DNA from: Triglochin maritima
Lineage: Eukaryota; Streptophyta; Magnoliopsida; Alismatales; Juncaginaceae
Length of the DNA stretch: 64,000 nucleotides
Assembly: GCA_963682175.1 (NCBI GenBank)
Contig: OY821792.1
Coordinates: 32,300,652 to 32,364,651, forward strand
Direction of reading: 5' to 3'
Both the position numbers and the translations under genes were made by a program. The notes below the pieces were generated by a model, which saw only the letters and a list, made by a program, of their open reading frames with translations, did not search any database and was not told the origin of the DNA. This document shows positions 11,801-23,800 of the stretch, one piece after another (the first letter of the stretch is position 1; each line of letters opens with the position of its first letter).

Positions 11801-14800
11801 GTGCTTCTATGCCAGTTACGCAGGGCCAGGATTTCTGAGGAACTTAAAGCATTGAAGGAATGTGTTCCGAGTTCCATTAAGGTGCTACATTCATATTCTC
11901 TTTGCTTGAAACAATGACGGTGGTGTAAAATACTTTGTTTGTCTGCCTCATTTTGTAAATAAAGTCAATTAAAAGGAGCGGTTACTCTCATAATTGCACA
12001 GAAATGGGTCCATTTCTTGTCACAATGTCGACAGTTAAAACATTAATCTGTATATTTATCCCTGTATCTAATTGTGAGTTCTTATTAACATAGAAAGCCT
12101 GCCATACTGATGTTATCCCACATGGTTATATTGCACACAGTTTCAATCAGAATACAACCTAATCATTTTGCAGTTTTGGTGATTTTACCTCGATCAGGAT
12201 AGACTCATGACTATCAGACTATGTGATACTCTTGTTTCTTATATACATAATATTGTGTTTTGGTTGGGTTTCGTCTCAGCATTTCTGTGCTAAGTCATAG
12301 TGCCCCAACAGTTTCATTCAAGATCCCGATATCAGCCTTCACTACTACAGAAAAGGGAATATTCGTCGGATATAAGGGCATATACACGTCGGATATAAGC
12401 ACACCCCCATCCGACGTATATGTGTGCGTCGTCTATACATAGACGTCGGCCATCGTATAGTCGACGTCTATACCTAACGAATAGACGTCGGCTGTAATTA
12501 GACGCCGACGTGTATTCTTTAATGTATAGACGTCGGTTAATAAACATACGACGCCTATACTTTAGGGATAGACGTCGGGTCAATAATATACGACGCCTAT
12601 ACTTTAGGGATAGACGTCGGCTTACATAGAAAGCCGACGTCTATTCTTTTCTTCAGAGGATTAGACGTCGGCTTATATAAACAGCCGACGTCTATTCCCA
12701 AACCTGGACAAAAAAAAATAAATAGGATCCGACGAAATTGTTTTTAGTCATCGTCGTCGTGTACATACAACTGCACCAAATTCGTTCACCTATAAATTTC
12801 ATCCACATACATCCATATACATCCCACATACAATTGAATACAAGCATACATCCACATACATCCACAAGCATCCATACAATTGACTCACAAGCATACATCC
12901 ACATACATCCACAAGCATACATGCACAAACACAAACACAAAAATACAACCACACAATTGACATTCAACACACTTGCAATTAATTCATTCTAAAATTAAGG
13001 CAATTATATTAAGGCATAAAGTGTAGGTTTGTAATACAAGTGCACTTGTTAACTAAATTACAAAAAATACAATTGGCAGTAGAACCTCTTAGTTCGTCAG
13101 CATGTTTCTGATGAAATAGCGAGCCCATCGGTCGCGAGTTTCATCGAGCTCTTGTTGCGAGAATGGATCACTACTTTTTGGGAAAACCTATCAAAAAATT
13201 ACAAGTGTGTTGAATATTAATAACTAAATATTGAAACTACAATTGAATATACAATTGAATAACGATCTACATTACCTCGGTTAGACATACGTCTTGAGTT
13301 GCCACATCGAGGATTTCCTCCATGTATCTCATCACGTAGTAACCGCATTCCGTATTTCCAACCTGCTTCCGGTACTACAAACATAGGAATTCGCTAAATA
13401 TTTGTTCCTAACTTAATTAACAAAAATGGGATAGAACGTACTCTCATTCCATGCCATGTTATTCCTGATTTTGTGGTTGTTCTCCTACCACCTAAAGCTC
13501 TGTAAACCTTAATTGCCCTGAGTAGCACAAGTTAAAATATCAATCCATAATACTAATAAAAATCCACGAATTACTTTATTCACGACTAAACGAACTTACA
13601 TATTTAGAAGTTTCTTTATTGAGTCCCTTGGTTTATTCGACCCCAACGGATCAAACCAATATGCCGAATTAGTCGTTGGGCATACAACGACAAGCATCCA
13701 ATGAGCCCTGTGTTATATATATAATTAGAAGTTTATTACAAAATAAAATTTCACTTTGAATTACAAAGTTTACCTCTCATGATAAGGGAGCAGATAATAT
13801 TTCTTGTCTTCTTCTTTAAAGAATGTCCCTAGTTGACCCGATTTATCGTCATTCCCGTATATATATGTAGATGGACTGATAAATCCAAATACTTGATCCT
13901 CGGGAAAGATTGACCTTCTGGCGTCGTAAAGATGTCTACAAGTATAAAAATTATAATTTATTACAGTTTTGATAAAATTATTCAATACTTTTCATTGTAT
14001 ACAAAAGAACACTTACTTCACTTGCACGTCGATAATCATGATACACAACGAATCCATCGCCATGAACTGCATGATATCCTCTTTGGTGACGTACAAAGCC
14101 GGAGGCAACCCTTTATCCCCCTCCAACTCCAAGGTACTTAACGATTGTGCCTCCCTACCTACCATACATTGATACAACATTTTGCACCTACTTGGAAGCG
14201 AATTAATGTTGATCGGAGATTGGTTGTTTGACCCTTTGCTCCGGGGGCTTGACACCTTACAAAGATGTATAGAACCGTTAAAATACAATTGTTAACAAAA
14301 TTGAAGTTTAAAGTCTTTCAAAGTTAAACTATACCTCATGTTTGTCGTTTAGCTCTACTAAATAACTATGCCAACGCACGAACCCACCGATAGCATCGCC
14401 GAGAGTAACAATCTCTTCTTCCGGAAATGGCACAAAAACACCAGGATCTAAGCAACTCTCAACTGCAACCTTCAATTCTCCCTCTCCTACCTCTGTGAAG
14501 TGGTGTCTGGAGATGTTATAAACTTTCCCGTGTCCCACCAATCTTCGATCAGGGTCTTCGACAAATAAAGCACATCTAGATCCATCCACGAACTTTCCAA
14601 ACGAGGGACCGTCGACGAGGGCCAATTCTCGAGAATGAGACACGAAATCATCATGTCGATGATGGTGGAACACTGGCGGAACTGGAGTAGTCTCCGTGGA
14701 AGAACCGGTCTTACGACGGGTAGGAGAAGTAGGCAAAGCACGATCCAATCTCTCCGAAAGAAGCTGCAAAGACTTCTTCAAATCTGCAATCTCCTGCTGG

Positions 14801-17800
14801 CATTTGGTATGACTAGTCGTCGAAGTAGACCGTTGAGTCTTCCCAAAATATTGTCGAAGTCCAACTCTACTCCCTACCCCTCGCACACGACCGGGGTGTT
14901 CGTCGTTTCCCAAGGCCTCGCGTAGAATATCATTCCGACCATCGGAAGCAAATTCGCCTTGAGATTCTCTCAACTTCAGAGAGTCCTAAGTTTAAAACAA
15001 TATTTACTATCATTTGAGCAATATAAAATTAATGATTCTGAATTAATAACATATATATAAATGATGCAACTTACTATCTTCGAGCCGATAGCTTGCGACT
15101 CGTCTGTGACGTACTCCCCTCTGGAGTTTACTCTCGCTCTCTTCCAAGAATCACAACGAGCTATGGGAGAAGGAGGAGATAGGTTACTTGCTTGCTCCTC
15201 ACTCATACCGGAGTCAATTGCCTCCTGTCTCTTCTGAGCAATTTTTTCAGCCATCATTTGTGCTTCCAACTTGTGGTACCCCGCTCGAGACATACGATGG
15301 GTATACTTGTTAGAAGATCTAATCTTTTGGTTTTTTGCTCGGATGGCCTAAAATCAAGTTTATTAGATTGTCACTAAAATCAATAACTAACAAGTTTGTT
15401 TTGAAACTCAGTTACTATATTATAAATTAAACTCAGTATACCTCAAACTCCGGGCTATCTCTGGATTTTCTGAATAGCTCCCATTGATTCGGAGTTATAA
15501 AGTTATAGACATCGCATGAATTTCTATCCTGGTAGTCTCCGAATATGTACTTGTTCGTTAAATTTGTTTTGAAATCCCTCCAACGAACTGACATGTATGT
15601 CATCCACTTCTTCTTCAACTTGTCAGTGGATTGGAACTCAAAAGATTCCTACAACACGTTAACTTTATAATATCAAAAGTTCAACTAAAACTATAGAAAT
15701 CTATAATGGAACCATTACCTGGACATTATCCCATATTGTGTCCTTCAACTTCTCATCTAGATCAGCCCAACTGGATAAACAAATGTCAACTTTGGCCCTC
15801 GCTAAGCTACCCAGAAAACTTTTCCAATTATCAGACAACATGCCTAAGGGCTCAAGACGGTCATCAAACTGGATTGGAATTCTACCGTCTCTAGTTCTTC
15901 TGCCCACGAATTCTTTCATGAGACAAGGACCTCGTGTACTGTATGTCTTCGAACCTTCAGACTCGGAGGAAGTGGGTTTCTTTTTCGGAGCCATTATACT
16001 ATAAAATATAAATTCAAGTAATTAAATAAGGTAAAGACATGGATTAAATGTCTATTACAATGTGTTACAACAGAAAATTTGCACATTTACTGTTTTTTTC
16101 TCCTTAATGGATTTTCAATCCATATACCTTCACCGTGGTCATCTCTAAACATACAAGTCTCAACATTTATTTCTTCATCTACTGAGTTCAATTCAGGTGC
16201 TTGCTTAGAGAAAGGTGGTGTTTCTTCATACTCGATCAGACTATCATCTGATACAATTTTTTTCTTCCCTTCCAAAATTACTGCCCATTTCTTATCACAC
16301 GAATCAGCCACATAGAAGACTTGTTTCGCTTGGGAAGCTAGAATAAAAGGTTCTCCTTTATACCCTTGTTTTGAAAAATCTATTAAAGTGAAGCCATAGT
16401 CATCCACTCGAACTCCTGTTTTATTATCAGCCCACTTGCATCTAAATATAGGTACTTTGAATTTAACAAAGTCTAGCTCCCATATATCTTCAATTACACC
16501 GTAATAGGACATGTCGGCGTATACAGGATTCTTGTCTTTAGAACTAGACACATGCAAAGACTCTGCTATTAAGGTGACGCCACTGTTCTGAACAGCACTT
16601 TTTTTCCAACTACTTTTGTCGTTTGCTCGTTTGTACGGTTTTCCAAATTCACATTCAATGTTCCTTACACGTTCATACACCTTTTCGACGCTGATTTCAA
16701 CTGGCGGATTCTGAAACTCCTGTTTTCCGTTAAATGCTTTCTTCAACCTACGATAAGGATGAGAGTTCGGCAAAAATCTCCGATGACCGAGATAGACAGT
16801 CTTAGAACCATTAACTAGTTGCAAAGAACATGTATTTTCCTCGCAAATTGGACAAGCTTTATGACCTTTAACTGAATATCCAGACAGATTACCATAAGCT
16901 GGAAAGTCATTAATCGTGCAAAATATCATTGCCCGCATTACGAACGACTCCTGACGATAAGAATCAAAAACTGACTCTCCGTCACCCCACAATTTTTTTA
17001 GGTCATCAATTAAAGGTCTTAAATACACATCGATGTCGTTTCCAGGTTGTTTCGGACCAGAAATCATTAAGGACAACATGATATATTTGCGTTTCATGCA
17101 TAACCACGGGGGCATATTGTAAATTACAAGCAGAACGGGCCAAGAACTGTGAATGCTACTCAAACTACCAAAAGGATTCATTCCGTCAGTACAGAGCCCA
17201 AGTCGTGCATTCCTCGATTCTTCACCAAACACAGGAAAGTCGACATTTATTTTTTTCCACTGAGGTGAATCTGCAGGGTGACGTAGCAACTGATCATTTG
17301 GTTTCTCACGATCAGCATGCCATGTCATGTTCTTGGAATCCTCTTTACCCGCAAACAAACGTTTAAGCCTTGGTATTATCGGAAGATACCACAAAATCTT
17401 AGCAGGAGGTCCTTTGATTTTCATCTCATCAGCCTCTTCATTGTGGTTTGGTCCACTACGTTTCATTTTGTATCTTGACACATTACACCTGGGACAAGAA
17501 TGTAAGTTTTCAAACTCACCCCTATACAATATACAATCGTTCGGGCATGCGTGTATCTTCCTATATTCCATTCCCATAGGGCACAACACTTTCTTTGCAT
17601 CATAAGTTCTATCTGGCAACTCATTGTCATCTGGAAGCATCTCTTTCACTAACTTCAACATTGATGTGAAACTCACATCGGACCAACCATTTCCAGCTTT
17701 TAAATTGTACAACTTCAACACCGCTGACAATCTAGTGAATTTGGTACAATTCTTATACAACGGCTTCTCATTGTCACTCAACAAATTACCAAGTAAATCG

Positions 17801-20800
17801 GGGTTGGACGAAAACTTTTCAGCCATATCCTGAACCATTTCTCTAAGTGATCTTCCACACTAACATCTTCTCCATCATTCTTGGAACGACTACATGATTC
17901 ATTTTCGCCGTGCCATATCCACCGTCTGTAATTTGGGTCGAAACCTTTCTCAAACAAATGATCTTTCATTTTCCGAAAAGTCAACACTGACATATTATGA
18001 CACTTATTGCACGGACAATACGCCATGTCGCTGTCTTTCATTTTCTTAGAATGTTTTTTGGCAACCTCTAAGAACATATTCACTCCGTTCTCATATTCAT
18101 CACTCAATCTGTTTGAAACTATCCACTCTCGATCCATTTCAATCTAAACAGAGGCAAAAATGATAGTTATTATTGCAGAACATAAATAAAATTTCAATTT
18201 AAAAGAATGTGTACGTAGATGAGAAGATTCGGAGACATTAAGATGAGAAAAGAATGACTCAGAGGAGAAGAGATGAAGTCCTTAATCTAGCGTGGAATAA
18301 GGAAGGTTAGAAATCTAACTAAACAATCAAGGCCAAAACAAACCTAAAGTCCACTATAGGTCCTTAGTAATAGACGACGCCTAACTTCGAGGTCCCACCG
18401 AGGACCACTAGTCTGTAGGAAATCAAGAACCCGGAGGTCCCTAATATCTCAGGGAGACTAGATGGGCAACGACGTTCAGGCCGAAAGGGTCTTAAACATC
18501 GAGGACCACTAATCTATAGGAAATCAAGAACCCGGAGGTTCCTAAAATCTCAGGGAGACTAGATGGGCAACGACATTCAGGCCATAACGGTCTTAAACGG
18601 TTTCCTCTCCTTAATGCGTCCGAAAATCCTAGGGGCCAACGTCTAATTGATTTTATTAAGGCTCTTTTATTAAGTGGTTTTTGGGCCAAGGAAAGGGTGA
18701 TGAAATCCCCCACCTCATCTCCTATAGGTGACTGCCCCCTAAGTGTTTTTCATACCTTAATCTAACAAACAACACACCAAACAAACACTCACCTCACTCT
18801 TGTTACAATGCAAGTCCTACTAACTAATGCGTGCTTTCTAATGAATGATGAGTGAAAGATAGTACGTACCTTACGCCAACAATCTACGACAGAAAGCGTA
18901 AATAATAGAAAATACAATGCATGCAAATCCTATATGATGAATGACTTAACAAATATTGTCTAATCTTTTGCTTTGGGTTATTAAAGGCCAAGTTGTTTAA
19001 GGGGGGCAATGAGTTATTATCATAATATTAAAAATTCAATAAATTAAGGCAATAAACATTTAAAATATTAAAATCAAGTATTAAAACTAATTACATGAAT
19101 TGACAGAAAAACATTTGAAACACAAACTATCATGTTATTAATAATAATTGGGAATAAAATTTTATTGAAATTTTGGCAGAACCTCCACTTAAAATTTAAT
19201 ATGTAAAATTCTTCAAATCCTGAAATCAACAAGAAAATCCTAATATCTAGGTATCTAATCACATTCACATCTAGTTATCCACTTAAATTTTATTCAAATC
19301 CTAATATCTAGTTATCTAATCACATTCACATTATGTATTTCTCTACTCAATCCAAACCAAATTCTTAACATAATCCAAACCAAATCAATCCAATGAAAAC
19401 AAAGTTTGGTTAAATCATCCAACCAACCCAACTCAATCCAAACTAAATCAATCCAATGAATATGTTTATCAAATATCAACACATAACACACATGCAAAAA
19501 AACTCCGAGAAGAAGTTGTTTATCACGTCTACATGTCAAGAGTGTACATCCACATTGAATCGATATCTAACCAATATTTGCACTAACCCTAATTTGGCGT
19601 TGGATTCTTGGTCTAAACTAATCCTAAATTAAGAATCTAAAATTTAGGACGAACCAGATGAGGGAAAAGTTGTATTGCCGGAGGAGCTCTTTGTGTTTCC
19701 CGAAGACGTCGCGGAGGAGACGGCTGTAAACGACACGATGAAGCTACATGCGGAGGAGGCTAAGTTAGAGAGAATATGTGGAGAAAGATGAACTTAAAAC
19801 AAGAAAAAACGAACTTAAAACCTACATGTGGAGAGAGACGGAGGAAGACGGAGGAAGAAGGAGAAGAGGGCCGGAGAAGTGGAGGAGCGCTTGGGAGCTC
19901 GCTGCGGTGCCGGAGACGGTGCGGATCGGTCGGAAGATGGTCGCGGAGGAGAGTTCGGTCGCGGGACGGCTAGGGTTTGGGTGGGTTTCGACTGAAAAGA
20001 ATGAAAGAAAACGCGTCTGTCCGATTTCTTTAAGACCTATATACGTCGGATTTTCCATAACACCGACGTCTATACCTCGACGTCTATGTGGATAGACTAT
20101 AGACGTCGGTCTTACATTACGTCCGACGTCTATAGGCCGACGTCTATACCCTATAGACGTCGGATTCACAAGGTACTAAAACACCGACGTCTAAAGGTCG
20201 ACGTCTATACACTATAGACGTCGGCTAAACGTGTTATTCCAAAACCCGACGTCTATAGTGTCACATAGACGTCGGCTTCCATTTCAGCCGACGTCTATTC
20301 TGTCCTCTCCACAATAGACGTCGGCTGTTGTAACAGCCGACGTCTATTGTGCGACGAGTAAAGCCAATTCTGCACTAGTGCTTCTTCTTTACCATGGTAG
20401 ACTTTTAGCCGGGTGTTAGAACCTTTAGTCTTTTGCACGTTAGAAAATTTTCATCTCTTTCTTCGAGGATGCTGCATCTACCGTTTTGTTAGCAATACAT
20501 ATGTTATAATCTTATTCATGTTACTGGTGTTTCGTATTTATAATTTCCTTCTATGTTACACACGTGTATCTTCATTGCCAGAATAACAATTATACAGATA
20601 CCGTCAATTTTTTTCCGGTTATATACTTCTATCAGATCTTTAATCATGTTATTAGAATCATTTTGGTCTATAGCTCTCTTATTAGTGATGGGTTACCAGT
20701 ACAAATGTAATTCTAGACACCGATGCACCTCTATAAAAATTATGATGAACTTGTTTTACTTATCCTATGATTTTTATATGTTTAACTCAATGTGTAGGGA

Positions 20801-23800
20801 AGTCAAGAATCTGAATTGGATGCCATCATCGATTACATCACACTTTTGAAATTCAAGGTTAAGGTATGCCAAGATTCTTAGTTAATTTGTTACCTGAATA
20901 GCTACTTGATATCGTTCAGTTACCATGCCCAGACTGCAAGTGCATTTTTCTGGTATTGATATTTGAAATCTAATGATTTCAGCATGCATATTGATTTCGA
21001 AAGGAAACGATCTCCAACAGTTATTTTATTAGATTCTATTAATTGCCAATAAAACATTAGGGCATGTGAATTTTTTAATGTTTGTCAAATTAAAAGACCC
21101 ATATTTACCAATTTTTTATAAAGAAAAAAATAGCATTACATGTTTTTTCTCTCATAAAACTAAATTCAAGACCAGATATAGTGCACCTCCTTCTTATATT
21201 GTGGGGCATTGTTTTTTTATGCATATTACCATGTTTCCTTACTAGTTAGTTCACAATTAGACCATTACTTTCCAGGCACCGTGGATCTAGTAGAAATTAG
21301 ATAGGTGCATTTTGTAGACTCGAGATGGATGGGAGTTTTTAGAAATATGAAAGCTATCAAATGAAATGCTGTTAGCTAATGGGTTTTTAATTCCATGAAA
21401 CCCTATTTTCTTTGTTGGATATTTGATTACTTCGATATTTCAACAACAAACTCCAAAGTACATCTGATTTTACTTTTCCTGAAATGTGATAAAATGGAAG
21501 AAATAAGCAATAACTATGTCGTTGGAGTTGCTACTTACAGTTACAGCTTCAATAACTAAGGTTATTTATTGCAGCATAATCCCCAACTTTCAAAAAAAGA
21601 AAAAAAACACATTAAAGGCCATATTCAGTTGTATAACCCTACTGCTTGCTCAGTACGTGAGGGGAAAAAACTGCAGCTCTAATTTTATGCTTGCCAGATA
21701 AAAAAATATTAAATAAGACCACATACATGATACATGGGTGTTAATTTCTTTTTCCGATATTTTTATTATATAATAACTAACGTTCCTGATATTGAGTTTT
21801 GCAGTCCTTGAGCCAATCACGACTACGTGGGGAGGCCACACAACCTCTTATATGTGTTGAGGTAACAAACTCTGTAACCTTGCAGTTCATCGAAGTCTCA
21901 CAGTTGAATAGTTTACCAATTGTAATTTTCGGAAAATAAAATAAAAAACTTGAGTTGCACTTTCCACATTTCCAATTATTTATGGTATTTCAATTTCTCA
22001 AAATCTATTTATTTGTGTTGTTTCGGGGAAAAGTGTAACATCCCCGAAACAGCGGAAAATTTAAACTTTTAAATAAATGATAATCAAAGGATAAACATCA
22101 ACACAGGGGACGCTACTCGAAAATATAAATATAATATATATGGTGTTGCACCGTATACAGGAGTTGTCAAAAGAATGACTACATCAAAATACAATATACA
22201 GATATACAAGTAGTCATAATAACCTCAAAACCGACACGAGGACCCGACTCCAAGATGCACTCGTCTTCAGTCACCACCCAAGCAGCTCCCGAAGAGGGAA
22301 CCTGAAAGCAAACAACAATGACGTGAGTCTCCCGAAGGAAACCCCGTATGCCAAACCCACCTATATGCAATGCGAAACATGACCTATCATACTAGTATTA
22401 TGCCAAACATAAATCATAACTGGTCATTCCCCAAACGGGTCATAAGGTCATAAAAGTCATTTCCCCAACCGGGGTTCATTAGTCATAAGTCTAGTTTTGG
22501 ACATCCGTAGATACCCACCGCAGGCACATGCGGTCATACGGAAAACACGCGACACACCCCCACTCGCAGCTACACTAGTCATATGGGTTCGGTGAGGGTC
22601 ACACGCAATTCCGAGTCATCATCAGATCTGATCAGTGGTCGAAGACCACAATCCGCCAGAGTCGTCGCTCTGGTCGGTCATACTCGCCAGCCGTGCCACA
22701 GCTGGACGATCACACTCGCCGGAACAGCATCGGTCGAGCACATCCGCCGGAACAACATCGGTCGGTCATCTCCGTCGCCACACAGGCTAAGGTCATCTCT
22801 TTCGCCACAAAGGCTAAGGTCATATCCTTCGCCACAAAGGCTAAGGTCATCTCTGTCGCCACACAAGCAATAAATGAAATCCACGCACCAACGCGCTCAT
22901 AAACAACCAATGCAAATACTGGGCTCCAACGGTCGACCGAAAAAGGTCATACGGTCGACCGGTTAGTCGTTAAAACCGGTAATTGGTTCGAACCACAATC
23001 CAACGGTCGAACCACGAAAATCATCGAAACGGTCGAACAAAAGTCACTGGACGGTCGACCGTTTAGAAGGTCTACGCCACAAAATAAATATTAAATAACA
23101 CATCCCAACGGTCGAACGACAATGGGCTTCCGGTCGACCGAAAAAACACAGGGACTTCAACATTCTACAAGGTCATTACAGGTCGACCGAAATATGAATC
23201 GGTCGAACCACACTTAAGTCGTCTTAAGTCATCGGTCGAACGGGATCTCAGAGCGGTCGACCGTTTAGAAGTCTACACCCCCAACCGACTTAAAACAGTA
23301 CGTCCGGTCGAACTTGGTCAAAGAGGCGATCGACCGTTTAGAAGGTCAACGCCCCCAACCGACATACTACAGTGCATTCGGTCGACCGACAAAGGGGACC
23401 CGGTCGACCGAAAACACTCAGGGTCTTCATCTTCTCGCTCACACGAACAATCGGTCGACCACCCATGGGGTATCGTTCGACCGATTCGAGCGAGAACGCC
23501 CGAATTACACTACAACCGGTCGACCGAATTGAGCACCGGTCGACCGAAACAGAGCAGAAACTCCTGCCACTCTATTCCGACGAGCCATTCGGCCTACCGT
23601 CGAACACTCAAACACCCACACAACCTTGGTGAGCGTAAAAGCAAGGCTTGGCATACCTTGAAAGCTTGAAGAAGCTTCCGAAGAGCAACGACGATCCTCC
23701 CACGCGAAAAAGCGTAACTCCGGCGAACTCCTCACCCGAAGCGGATCTCCACACCTTCCTTGGTCTCCGGCGAACCTGACTTGCCGGCGCCCCGCTCCTC

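Larger units (their letters stand above)
12340..20380 (-). mobile_element. CACTA (En/Spm) transposon, 8.0 kb, in bHLH intron 3
   Basis: The termini are CACTACTACAGAA at the left and, on the other strand, CACTAGTGCAGAATTGG at the right. A 3-bp target duplication CTT lies at 12337-12339 and 20381-20383. Subterminal regions (about 12360-12710 and 20030-20365) carry many copies of TAGACGTCGG and its complement CCGACGTCTA, the typical binding-site arrays of CACTA elements. Both internal genes are on the minus strand: a TnpA/Ulp1-like gene (13089-15994) and a TnpD-like gene (16087-18137). The TnpD-like gene is frameshifted and lacks its middle, so the element is probably not autonomous now. Confidence 0.95.

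Noticed and set aside
22780..22865. Short repeated units with regular spacing, considered as a CRISPR-like array
   Set aside because: Three adjacent copies without unique spacers, in a eukaryotic LTR.
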